A DNA stretch of 13,894 nt from contig DLMG01000193.1 of NCBI GenBank assembly GCA_002479245.1, forward strand, positions 1-13,894. Reading direction: 5' to 3'. Each line of letters opens with the position of its first letter. Within the stretch, counting starts at the first letter, position 1. The notes beneath the pieces are model-generated. The model was not told the DNA's origin. It did no database searches and worked only from the letters and a program-made list of their open reading frames with translations. Positions 7,578-13,876 of the stretch are shown here, one piece after another. Both the position numbers and the translations under genes were made by a program. The stretch comes from Verrucomicrobia subdivision 3 bacterium UBA7542 (GTDB taxonomy: Bacteria > Verrucomicrobiota > Verrucomicrobiia > Limisphaerales > UBA11358).

Positions 7578-8648
7578 ATGAAAGCGGTAACTGATATCTT
7601 TGAAGGCAGGGAACGCCCGGTGAAATGGCAAACCATCCCGCACCCTGACGGAACCACCATTTGCTTTGAAAATTCCGGCCAAGTTTGCCTGCTCAGAGAA
7701 GAAACTATTGCCAGCTTCGCCGACACTGGACAGCCTTGCTTTGTTCGCCTGAAATTCGATTGGCCTTCGGCTCAATCGGGCGTTTCCAAAGAACATCAAT
7801 TTGCATTCGTAACTTGGCACGGCGACGCTGGTGCTGCATACATGAAAGAAGTTGGCCCCCGGTGGCTTGAAGCGGTGAAGTTGGATAAGCCGCAGCCTTT
7901 TCACGGATACCTGCATCCCTACCGCGTGGACTTGTATGAGGGACCAAAGGCGCTCACAAATTTGAAGGAAAGATTTTATTTCACCTGCCTGCCCCTTGAA
8001 GTTGCTTCCTTCAAAGACGAGCAGTTGAAACTGGAATGGTTGGCAAAAAACTGCGTGGCTAATCTCTTGGAGCGTGAAGCTAAACAGCGTCACGCAAAGG
8101 CAAAGCAGTTGGAAGCGGAGCAATTGAAAGGAACGCCTGCCCATCTGCCCCACGAGGACACAGATGTTGACCATTATGAGAACTGGCGTCAGGCGGTGGT
8201 AAAACTTCTGTGCAAGAAGTGGCCGAATCTTTGTGCGGCGATGAAGGCTTTTGGCCCAGCCAATACGGGGCAGGACAAGCAGAAAGTTTTGTCCGCCTTC
8301 ATTGCCGATTACAGAACCATTTTTGGAGAACCGCCAGACGTGAAAAAAGAGGACGCAGCAGAGCTTTGGAAAGATGACTACTATGTAGATTTGATGAATA
8401 AAGCTGTGAACGCAGGCGGTTTACCTGTGGACAAAATGCTTTGGCAACTGGCAATCGGATGGCTGGCAAAAGGCTACTACCGAATGAACGAAAAACAACT
8501 TGAAGAAGCGTTCAATCGAGATTGGGATTACCAGCCCGGTCAACACAAAGGCAACACCCTTGCCAAATATGCCCGCGATAGAATTGGACTTCTCTTTGCT
8601 CTGAAACGCGGACGCCCGGAAAAGCCAAACTCTCTCCCGCCCGGATAA
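7578..8648 (+). CDS. Unrecognised 356-aa cytosolic protein
   Basis: The ATG at 7578 is 24 bp after the stop of the SHD1-like gene, and the frame runs cleanly to TAA at 8646-8648. I recognise no family. The sequence has no signal peptide or membrane segment. The first half is mixed alpha/beta with many aromatics (FAFVTWHGDAGAAYMKEVGP). Residues about 150-195 form a charged helical stretch (NCVANLLEREAKQRHAKAKQ) likely to be a coiled coil. The second half is helical (YENWRQAVVKLLCKKWPNLC, WQLAIGWLAKGYYRM) and ends in the basic tail KRGRPEKPNSLPPG. The balanced codon use and length argue for a real gene. Its pairing with a secreted protein and its place in the low-GC stretch suggest accessory function. 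The final codons overlap the left arm of an inverted repeat at 8600-8686. Confidence 0.65.
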   Translation: MKAVTDIFEGRERPVKWQTIPHPDGTTICFENSGQVCLLREETIASFADTGQPCFVRLKFDWPSAQSGVSKEHQFAFVTWHGDAGAAYMKEVGPRWLEAVKLDKPQPFHGYLHPYRVDLYEGPKALTNLKERFYFTCLPLEVASFKDEQLKLEWLAKNCVANLLEREAKQRHAKAKQLEAEQLKGTPAHLPHEDTDVDHYENWRQAVVKLLCKKWPNLCAAMKAFGPANTGQDKQKVLSAFIADYRTIFGEPPDVKKEDAAELWKDDYYVDLMNKAVNAGGLPVDKMLWQLAIGWLAKGYYRMNEKQLEEAFNRDWDYQPGQHKGNTLAKYARDRIGLLFALKRGRPEKPNSLPPG

Positions 8649-8686
8649 ATTCGGACAATTTTTCCGAACCGCGTCCGCATTTCAGA
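8600..8686. repeat. 16-bp imperfect inverted repeat spanning the 3' end of the 7578 gene
   Basis: TCTGAAACGCGGACGC (8600-8615) and GCGTCCGCATTTCAGA (8671-8686) are reverse complements at 15 of 16 positions, with a 55-nt interior. Inside, TTCGGA (8650-8655) and TCCGAA (8663-8668) form a second small hairpin. The gene's stop codon is within the loop. It could be a large terminator-like fold, but neither arm is followed by a U-tract. The arm core belongs to a motif repeated elsewhere in the window (1572-1585 and 10597-10611). Confidence 0.6.
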
Positions 8687-8719
8687 CGCCCTACCCACAT
8701 TCTGTAAAAGTGGACAGGT

Positions 8720-8896
8720 ATGAAAACTGAATTGCAAAAAGTACCGCCGCGTGTGGATTCGTTATCTTTGCCGTTTTTGTTGGACAAATGTGAGCGTGAC
8801 TTAAAACAAGAATCACGCCGAAATAAAAAATTGCGTTTTCGTAAATTCGATAAGCGTCACCTTGCAGAAAAGTGGATTCCACCTTGTTCAGCTTGA
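8720..8896 (+). CDS. Possible small basic protein, 58 aa
   Basis: An ATG at 8720 is preceded by GGACAGG (8712-8718), a weak Shine-Dalgarno only one base from the start. The frame runs to TGA 8894-8896. The product starts MKTELQKVPPRVDSLSLPFL and has a strongly charged centre (CERDLKQESRRNKKLRFRKF) and the end AEKWIPPCSA. No family is recognised. The Lys/Arg-rich middle suggests nucleic-acid contact or simply AT-rich chance coding. It is the only plausible gene in the gap between 8649 and 9131. A homologue of similar length elsewhere would be needed to believe it. Confidence 0.35.
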   Translation: MKTELQKVPPRVDSLSLPFLLDKCERDLKQESRRNKKLRFRKFDKRHLAEKWIPPCSA

Positions 8897-9131
8897 AAAT
8901 TGCTACGAGTCGAACGGCGGGTATAGGCAATAAGGTGAAATTGAGCCGCTATTGTGCTCCGCCACGCCACCGCTGTCCCCAAATCGCAAATGTCAGTTTT
9001 TCTCGCCCAGTCCACGGTTGGCGAAACTGAGTATCGAAACCACCCGAACCGATTGACGATGTTTGATGGCCAAACGTCGCAATGCCGACACCGGAAGGAA
9101 ACAAAGCGCGGCGGTTTGTTTGCTTGGTTGC
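8897..9131. other. Non-coding interval with no supported feature
   Basis: Short overlapping frames cross this stretch on both strands, but none has a start signal, domain or sensible composition. It lies between the 58-aa ORF and the stop of the convergent NHL gene. I see no hairpin followed by a U-tract here. It may be decayed sequence. Confidence 0.5.
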
Positions 9132-10367
9132 TCATGGCAACAGCATCGCTTGGTAAAATTTATTCCCCGCAATGGGATTTTGGTCAATCCACAGATACGG
9201 ACTTGACGTAAGAAGCACGGTTGCAACTGTTGTCCATGTGCTCAAATCCGGTGACGATTGGATTTGATAGGTGCGGCCAACGATGCCGGTAATAGTCACG
9301 CCCGCAAATGTGCCGATGCCAAGATTTGCGCCGGAAACAACTTGCGGCAGCGGATTGGATGAGATTTGCCGGATGCGCTCATTGCCAGCGTCAGTGACGA
9401 AAACCATGCCTTGCGAGAGACAAACGCCGTATGCCCCGCCAAACCGCGCAACATTAGTAAATCCGTTGACATAGCCGCCTTGTGTAAAAGTCCCTGCCAT
9501 CGTAACCACCTTAGTTTGTGCGTTCATTTTTCGGACGGAAAGCCCGCAAGCGAGAATCAGGTTTCCTGAATCGTCAACACACATTTGATAAATGCCGTAA
9601 AATCCGGCATTTGTTCCAACACCGTCAACTTGGTATTGCTGTGAAATGCCAAAACCATTTCCCGCAATTGTGGTCACATTCTGGCTTTGGTCAATTTTGC
9701 GAATGAAATAACTTCCCGAATCCCAGACGTATATGTTGTTTGCTTGGTCACACGCCAGAGCAGTTGGCGTATTGAACGAAGTAAAAATTCCATTCCCATC
9801 CACGTGGCCTTGATTTCCTGAACCAGCAAAAACACTCAAAACGCCATTAGTGTTGTATTGGTAGATTTTATTTGGCACAAATGTATTGCCACAGGCAATG
9901 TAAATGTTCCCCAAAGAATCAGCGCATATTCCGACTAAACCAGCCGAATAAATCGGAAGAGGAATGTTTGTGACTATCGTATTGCCGGTTATTTCGGATA
10001 GCGTTATTGCCGAATTCATAGAGTTTGGCTGGCCGTCGGAAGCTGTCCAAATGTTATCGTTGCGGTCAATCGTCATGCCACCCAAATAATTTATGGACAA
10101 ATTGAAATTCGTCGCAATGCTCGTGACAGTGGCATCCGGCGAGATTTTCCTGATTATAAAATTACCGGAATCCCAAACGAACAGATTGCTTTTTGAATCG
10201 GCGACCATGAAAGATGGATTATTGAACATCGTATTCACGCCCACTCCATTTACATACCCTGAAAGGCCGGAGCCAGCGAATGTCTGAACGTAATCACCGT
10301 TCGTGTCGTAGTTTTGCGCAAAAGCAACTGTGCAATTGAGCAAGAAAGTAAGCGTTAGGATTCTCAT
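9132..10367 (-). CDS. Secreted NHL-repeat (beta-propeller) protein
   Basis: The product has 411 aa from ATG 10367. That start gives a signal peptide (MRILTLTFLLNCTVAFA, cleavage before Q18) and sits about 20 bp beyond a good promoter; longer readings would start inside that promoter. The body has repeated NHL-type blades of the form 'FAGSG..G..DG.G....F..P.....D..~N~YV.D.G...IRKI'. Examples are FAGSGLSGYVNGVGVNTMFN near residue 29, then VFAGSGNQGHVDGNGIFTSF, and a last blade ending DAGNERIRQI. NHL propellers usually mediate protein or ligand binding. Residues about 350-411 (GVTITGIVGRTYQIQSSPDL, TWTTVATVLL, FYQAML) form the beta-rich tail typical of secreted Verrucomicrobia proteins. It is probably exported to the periplasm or beyond. 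Partner and ligand are unknown. Confidence 0.85.
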   Translation of the reverse strand: MRILTLTFLLNCTVAFAQNYDTNGDYVQTFAGSGLSGYVNGVGVNTMFNNPSFMVADSKSNLFVWDSGNFIIRKISPDATVTSIATNFNLSINYLGGMTIDRNDNIWTASDGQPNSMNSAITLSEITGNTIVTNIPLPIYSAGLVGICADSLGNIYIACGNTFVPNKIYQYNTNGVLSVFAGSGNQGHVDGNGIFTSFNTPTALACDQANNIYVWDSGSYFIRKIDQSQNVTTIAGNGFGISQQYQVDGVGTNAGFYGIYQMCVDDSGNLILACGLSVRKMNAQTKVVTMAGTFTQGGYVNGFTNVARFGGAYGVCLSQGMVFVTDAGNERIRQISSNPLPQVVSGANLGIGTFAGVTITGIVGRTYQIQSSPDLSTWTTVATVLLTSSPYLWIDQNPIAGNKFYQAMLLP

Positions 10368-10388
10368 GCCTTTTTTGAGGTTCACATG

Positions 10389-10418
10389 ATTAAAGCCACT
10401 CATTTCGTCCAAAGTCAA
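10389..10418 (-). promoter_or_regulatory. Promoter of the NHL-repeat gene
   Basis: On the minus strand TTGACT (10418-10413), an 18-bp spacer and TTTAAT (10394-10389) form a near-consensus sigma-70-type promoter. The ATG at 10367 lies 21 bp past the -10, so the leader would be very short. This promoter decides the start choice for that gene. Confidence 0.5.
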
Positions 10419-10420
10419 GT

Positions 10421-10564
10421 ATGCGGATTAAGTATCGGGACCATCGAAACCCCAATCCAGACCGTCTTTTTCCCCATTTCCTTCAGGTCCTCGCCGTTGT
10501 TCTGGTTTTTGTTCTGGTTTGGACGGTGATTCAATCCATTTTCAGACGACGTAACCCAAGCTGA
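10421..10564 (+). CDS. Possible small single-span membrane protein, 47 aa
   Basis: ATG 10421 to TGA 10562-10564 encodes a basic polar N-terminus (MRIKYRDHRNPNPDRLFPHF), one strongly hydrophobic span (LQVLAVVLVFVLVWTVIQSI) and a basic end FRRRNPS. The clean polar / membrane / Arg-rich layout is what a genuine small membrane protein looks like and is not typical of chance. It is divergent from the NHL gene, with 53 bp between the ATGs, and its start abuts the -35 of that gene's promoter. No strong ribosome site is visible. It is recognised only by shape, not by family. Confidence 0.5.
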   Translation: MRIKYRDHRNPNPDRLFPHFLQVLAVVLVFVLVWTVIQSIFRRRNPS

Positions 10565-10643
10565 TTGAAGAAGCGGGTTTTCCAAAACCATTGAGTTGGC
10601 GTCCGCATTTCCACCTTCGTTGCACTATGGCGGACAAGGCGAG

Positions 10644-10892
10644 TCAAAGATGGCGTCTCAGAAAAGCGCGGCCAGAGCCACTTTTCAGATAACGCTCAAA
10701 AGCCAACGCACGTTCTCTGTTTTTGAAAGCCGTCGCGGAGCGAATGTGCCAAGGAGTAAACTTCGAGGTATGTGGAACCCTGCCGGAGTTGTGCTCCTTC
10801 AGACGTTGCTTCAGGTCCTGCGTTTGACCCGTGTAAATCTGCTTGGGATTCGAGAGCGACTCCAGCGTGTAAACGTAGTGATAGCCATCCAT
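10644..10892 (-). CDS. Small GIY-YIG domain endonuclease
   Basis: The product has 82 aa and the whole protein is one GIY-YIG domain: YHYVYTLES (GIY position), QIYTGQTQDLKQRLKEHNSG (YIG position, with the conserved Arg of the catalytic helix and the EHN motif), and ALAFERYLKSGSGRAFLRRH (conserved metal-binding Glu). This is the stand-alone YhbQ/UPF0213-like type; several members nick or cleave DNA, but cellular roles are mostly unknown. I chose ATG 10892 (MDGYHYVY). The frame is open back to 11117, but that part merely translates the palindromic block and the tRNA-Arg gene, a known source of mis-annotated starts. It lies about 135 bp downstream of the tRNA on the same strand, separated by REP-like repeats. 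Confidence 0.88.
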   Translation of the reverse strand: MDGYHYVYTLESLSNPKQIYTGQTQDLKQRLKEHNSGRVPHTSKFTPWHIRSATAFKNRERALAFERYLKSGSGRAFLRRHL

Positions 10893-10907
10893 TGGACCCT
10901 CTATTCT

Positions 10908-11028
10908 CGAAGGCTGGCCTGCCAGCCGTAGCTTGGAGCGCCGGTTGTTCGGACGCTCGCGCCCGCCTTCGCGCTGTGCGCTACGGCGCGCAGACTTCAC
11001 CCTCCGCGTTGCTCCGAGCGAAGGCTGG
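10908..11028. repeat. REP-like palindromic block between tRNA-Arg and the GIY-YIG gene
   Basis: The 10-mer CGAAGGCTGG occurs at 10908-10917 and again at 11019-11028, framing the block. The second copy includes the encoded CCA end of the tRNA. Inside are a hairpin GGCTGG-CCTG-CCAGCC (10912-10927), a hairpin CTGTGCGC-TACG-GCGCGCAG (10974-10993), and the inverted 8-mer GCCGTAGC / GCTACGGC. Such dense, short GC-rich hairpins resemble interspersed REP elements. No coding function is credible here. Confidence 0.6.
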
Positions 11029-11102
11029 TACGCGAGGCGGGGGTCGAACCCACAACCTTCGGCTCCGGAGGCCGACGCTCTATCCAATTGAGCTACTCGC
11101 GC
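11026..11102 (-). tRNA. tRNA-Arg (anticodon CCG, reads CGG)
   Basis: On the minus strand the full cloverleaf can be drawn. It has acceptor GCGCGAG paired with CTCGCGT (G1-U72 wobble), TA, D-stem GCTC/GAGC with loop AATTGGATA, anticodon stem TCGGC/GCCGA with loop CTCCGGA (anticodon CCG), variable loop AGGTT, and T-arm GTGGG-TTCGACC-CCCGC. The discriminator base is A and the 3' CCA is encoded (TGG at 11026-11028 on the plus strand). Confidence 0.96.
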
Positions 11103-11156
11103 AGGGCAAACCCACAATACACATCCGCGCGCCTTTGCTCAAATGGAATCTGCAAA

Positions 11157-11214
11157 TTGCAGCGGCATATGTGAGCGTCGCCGTTTGCCTGGGGGTCACA
11201 GACCGCCGCTGCAA
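11157..11214. repeat. Perfect 10-bp inverted repeat, probable interspersed palindromic element
   Basis: TTGCAGCGGC (11157-11166) and GCCGCTGCAA (11205-11214) are exact reverse complements around a 38-nt interior, which itself contains GGTC-ACA-GACC. It lies between the tRNA-Arg gene and the terminator of the Spy-like gene. It has no U-tract and codes for nothing recognisable. Confidence 0.5.
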
Positions 11215-11236
11215 AACACCCACTGCCTTTGCGCAC

Positions 11237-11268
11237 AAAAACAAAAAGGGACGGCGCGAGGCCGTCCC
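11237..11268 (-). terminator. Intrinsic terminator of the Spy-like gene
   Basis: On the minus strand GGGACGGC, loop CTCGC, GCCGTCCC form an 8-bp perfect stem followed by TTTTTGTTTTT. It begins 31 bp past the stop codon at 11299, making a textbook terminator. Confidence 0.88.
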
Positions 11269-11298
11269 GATATCAAATCAACTATGTCACCCTACAGA

Positions 11299-11766
11299 TT
11301 ATTGTTTCGGCGGAGCAACGGGTGCATTCGTGCTCCCGGCTTTTTCGTTGCCCGGAGGCGGGCCGTTGGGACGGAGCCGGCGTGGTCCCATGGGAGATGT
11401 TTTTTGCCACTTATCAAATTGCTCCGGCGTAAGGACGACTTTCATCTGCTGGGCCATTTCTTCCGCGACAATCTTGCGTTTGGCTTGCCGGTCTTCCGGC
11501 GACAGGCTGGTGTCTTTGTTGATATCGACCATTTTCTGCCTTCGCGTGTCCTCGATGGATTGCACTTTCGTTTTCTGGTCGGCGGTCAGGTTGAGTTGTT
11601 CCGCCATGCGCTCAAAACCGCCGCCGGGTGGCCGGCCGGCCGGTGGAGCGCCAGCGGGCGGAGTGGAAGGCGGCAGGTTGGTGTCACCCGCGCGCAAGGC
11701 CGGACTCCACACCAGCAAACTGCCCGCGGCCAATGCCGCGATTAACATTGTTTTATTTGCTTTCAT
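11299..11766 (-). CDS. Spy/CpxP-like periplasmic LTXXQ-motif protein
   Basis: The product has 155 aa from ATG 11766. Residues 1-26 form a signal peptide (KTMLIAALAAGSLLVW ... LRA). A Pro/Gly/Ala-rich linker (PPSTPPAGAPPAGRPPGG) follows. The helical core starts with LNLTADQKTKVQSI and ends with VLTPEQFDKWQK: the two LTxxQ/LTPEQ motifs of the Spy/CpxP superfamily, separated by about 50 residues of charged helix. The tail is Pro/Asn-rich and ends PPKQ. Spy and CpxP are periplasmic chaperone or stress-sensing proteins in enterobacteria. In Verrucomicrobia such proteins are common and their role is not established, so I infer only a periplasmic, possibly stress-related function. It lies 85 bp after hemL on the same strand and has its own terminator. 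Confidence 0.8.
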   Translation of the reverse strand: MKANKTMLIAALAAGSLLVWSPALRAGDTNLPPSTPPAGAPPAGRPPGGGFERMAEQLNLTADQKTKVQSIEDTRRQKMVDINKDTSLSPEDRQAKRKIVAEEMAQQMKVVLTPEQFDKWQKTSPMGPRRLRPNGPPPGNEKAGSTNAPVAPPKQ

Positions 11767-11851
11767 AATTCTTTGTCGTGGTTGTTTTTCAATTTCGCCG
11801 CGCCATGATGACGCGGTTCACTGCCTGTTAGACGCCCATCATAACAAGAGG

Positions 11852-13228
11852 TTACAACCCGCGCAATACTTTCGTCGCCGCGCCGACCGTCTTTTCCATG
11901 TCCGCTGTCGTGTGCGCCGTGGAAATAAAACCCGCCTCGAATTGCGACGGCGCCAGATAAATTCCTTCGGCCAACATCCCGTGAAAAAATTTTGAAAACC
12001 GTGCACGGTCGCTCCTCATCGCGTCGGCGAGGTTCCAGACCGGCTGGCCGGTGAAATAGGCACAGAACATTGAGCCGCAGCGATTGAACGTCACGGGCAC
12101 GTCCGTCGATTTTGCGGCCTCCTTCATCCCGGCTTCGAGCTGGGCTCCGAGTTGTTCAAGCCGCGCGTAAACGTTCGTTTTCTTCGTAGCTGCGGATATC
12201 AATCCGCTCTGATCAATTTTGGATTTCGCATCCTGGTTTTTGATTTTTTTAGAATGAGCCGCCTCACGTCGGCTGCTACTTAACTCCTCCAACGCCGCAA
12301 TGCCCGCCGCCATCGCCAGCGGATTGCCGCTCAACGTGCCGGCCTGGTAAACCGGCCCCAGCGGCGCAAGCAAATCCATGATGTCCGCCCGCCCGCCAAA
12401 CGCGCCGACGGGCAGCCCGCCCCCGATGATTTTACCGAGCGTGGTCAAATCCGGCTGGATGCCGAACCGCTCCTGCGCGCCGCCGGGCGCGAGCCGGAAG
12501 CCGGTCATCACCTCGTCGAAAATCAGCAACGCACCGTTCGCCCTCGTGACTTCGCTTAAAAATTCCAGGTAGCCCGGTTTCGGCAGATACAATCCGGCAT
12601 TGCCCGGCACCGGCTCGACGATGATGCCGGCGATTGCATTTTTGTTCGCGGCGAACGCGGCCTTGACGGCGTCCGCGTCGTTGAACGGCAGAACGATTGT
12701 GTGCTGCGTGAACGCGGCCGGCACGCCGGCGCTGTCGGGATAGCCGAACGTGAGCGCGCCCGAACCGGCCTTGACCAGCAGTGAATCCGCGTGGCCGTGA
12801 TAGCACCCGTCGAACTTGATGATTTTGTCGCGCTTCGTGAAGCCACGCGCCAGACGAATTGCCGACATGCACGCTTCCGTGCCCGAATTGCACAGGCGCA
12901 CCTTTTGCACGCTGGGCACCAATTCGCAGATGAGTTTCGCCATCGTCACTTCGAACGGGTTGGGGATGCCAAAACTCGTGCCGTGATTGGCGGCGGCCTT
13001 GACGGCAGAAATGATTTTGGGATGCGCGTGGCCGAGGATGGCCGGCCCCCAGGTGAGGACGTAATCAATCAACTCATTGCCATCCACGTCCCAAACGCGC
13101 GCGCCTTTGGCATGGTTGACGAAGAACGGCTGGCCGCCGACGGCGCGGAACGCGCGCACGGGCGAATTGACGCCGCCGGGAATGTATTTCAACGCCTCGG
13201 CGAAAAGTTTTTCAGATTCAGCGCGCAC
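11852..13228 (-). CDS. hemL: Glutamate-1-semialdehyde 2,1-aminomutase
   Basis: This PLP enzyme converts glutamate-1-semialdehyde to 5-aminolevulinate, the committed C5-pathway step to haem and other tetrapyrroles, in the cytosol. The family signature is clear: [13 protein letters not shown] near the start, [17 protein letters not shown] (PLP phosphate pocket), FDEVMTGFR (Asp that contacts the PLP ring) and K266 in [16 protein letters not shown] (Schiff-base lysine). I chose GTG 13228 ([12 protein letters not shown]). It starts 4 bp after the stop of the DUF192 gene, and the longer ATG at 13324 would overlap that gene and add 32 unrelated residues. The product is 458 aa against the usual 425-430. 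The excess is residues about 317-351 ([20 protein letters not shown] ...), a Lys/Ser-rich insert between two surface helices encoded by a palindromic element. All catalytic residues are intact, so the enzyme is probably active. Confidence 0.95.
   Translation of the reverse strand: MRAESEKLFAEALKYIPGGVNSPVRAFRAVGGQPFFVNHAKGARVWDVDGNELIDYVLTWGPAILGHAHPKIISAVKAAANHGTSFGIPNPFEVTMAKLICELVPSVQKVRLCNSGTEACMSAIRLARGFTKRDKIIKFDGCYHGHADSLLVKAGSGALTFGYPDSAGVPAAFTQHTIVLPFNDADAVKAAFAANKNAIAGIIVEPVPGNAGLYLPKPGYLEFLSEVTRANGALLIFDEVMTGFRLAPGGAQERFGIQPDLTTLGKIIGGGLPVGAFGGRADIMDLLAPLGPVYQAGTLSGNPLAMAAGIAALEELSSSRREAAHSKKIKNQDAKSKIDQSGLISAATKKTNVYARLEQLGAQLEAGMKEAAKSTDVPVTFNRCGSMFCAYFTGQPVWNLADAMRSDRARFSKFFHGMLAEGIYLAPSQFEAGFISTAHTTADMEKTVGAATKVLRGL
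12186..12279. repeat. REPIN-like palindromic element inserted in frame within hemL
   Basis: The 94-bp segment is bounded by GTAGC (12186-12190) and its reverse complement GCTAC (12275-12279). The two ends match as inverted copies at 16 of 24 positions. Each end also folds alone: GCGGAT-ATCA-ATCCGC (12192-12207) and AGCCG-...-CGGCT near 12258-12275. The centre is A/T-rich. The segment coincides with the extra 35 codons of hemL and lies in one open frame. Two inverted REP hairpins around a short spacer is the REPIN design. Confidence 0.6.
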
Positions 13229-13232
13229 AGTA

Positions 13233-13754
13233 TTATTTTCGAAAAAACGTCTCCTGCAACGAACCTTTGTCAGTGCGGATGACCGCACCCGGGCTGATGT
13301 TATGCCGCGCGAACCAGCCGTCATTCACTTCCAGTACGTAGAGGATGTTGTCGTTGGTGGCGACGACAGGCACGTTGTCGTTCTTTTCCAGATGATGAAT
13401 CTCCTCGATGACGCCATCCGGGCCGAGGTAGGCGGCGGATAGCGACACAGGACAATTCGTCATCCAAAACCCATCCGGTGCGCGCATCGCCTGCGGAAGA
13501 ATAAACAACATCGCGCTTTCATCGGTGACGTTGGTGCGGAACATCATGCCGATCTGCTGCTCGCGAGGAGTGAGTGCTAGTTCGACGTCCAGCGTCTCCG
13601 CGCCGAGATACATTTTCATTGTCGGCAATTTCGGCTGCGCTTGTTTGGGCAGCAGGTCGTCAGCGGACGGCACCGGCGTCACGTCAGCGGACTTTTGGCA
13701 ACCCGCCCAAAACGCCACGGCCAGCAGCAGTGCGATAAATTTTCCAGGTTTCAC
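13233..13754 (-). CDS. DUF192 family lipoprotein
   Basis: The product has 173 aa from GTG 13754. The first residues ([18 protein letters not shown]) form a lipoprotein signal with lipobox WAGC, acylated Cys at 19. A TTG start at 13802 would add 16 residues ahead of the signal and is less likely. After a Pro-rich linker, residues about 52-165 form the DUF192 domain: [75 protein letters not shown]192 is a small conserved domain whose biochemical role is unsettled. Here it should sit on a membrane facing the periplasm. It ends 4 bp before hemL, so the two are probably co-transcribed. Confidence 0.88.
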   Translation of the reverse strand: MKPGKFIALLLAVAFWAGCQKSADVTPVPSADDLLPKQAQPKLPTMKMYLGAETLDVELALTPREQQIGMMFRTNVTDESAMLFILPQAMRAPDGFWMTNCPVSLSAAYLGPDGVIEEIHHLEKNDNVPVVATNDNILYVLEVNDGWFARHNISPGAVIRTDKGSLQETFFRK

Positions 13755-13876
13755 GCCGTCAGCTTGCAGAAAGCCGCCGCCCTTTTCAATCAAACGTTGC
13801 AACCGGCGAAAGCCATCGGTTGGCCGGACAACCGCACTTGCGCGGACGCCAGCCAGCCACTAATGTCCCTTTGGTT

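Noticed and set aside
8600..8686. Integron attC site
   Set aside because: The inverted repeat lacks the RYYYAAC/GTTRRRY core sites, and there is no integrase or cassette array nearby.
8857..9226. Minus-strand frames with a CRHC motif or a basic tail
   Set aside because: Only a single Cys pair is present, no zinc-ribbon partner follows, and they overlap the end of the NHL gene in the wrong frame.
10400..11102. tRNA-Arg as an integration (att) site of a genomic island
   Set aside because: I found no second copy of the tRNA 3' end to the left and no integrase gene in the window.
10893..11117. N-terminal extension of the GIY-YIG protein (VAQLDRASASGAEGCGFDPR ...)
   Set aside because: These residues are the translated tRNA-Arg gene and REP-like repeats. 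The true domain begins at MDGYHYVY (ATG 10892).
10772..11995. A 407-codon open frame on the plus strand
   Set aside because: It runs antisense through the GIY-YIG start, the tRNA gene, a terminator, the Spy-like gene and into hemL. No domain or plausible composition.
13229..13324. Longer hemL start at ATG 13324
   Set aside because: It would overlap the DUF192 coding region by 92 bp and add basic residues not found in the family. GTG 13228 fits both the family start and the 4-bp operon gap.
13817..13834. Hairpin CGGTTG-GCCGGA-CAACCG as a terminator or promoter element
   Set aside because: The stem is only 6 bp with no U-tract and no consistent relation to the DUF192 start or the edge tRNA.
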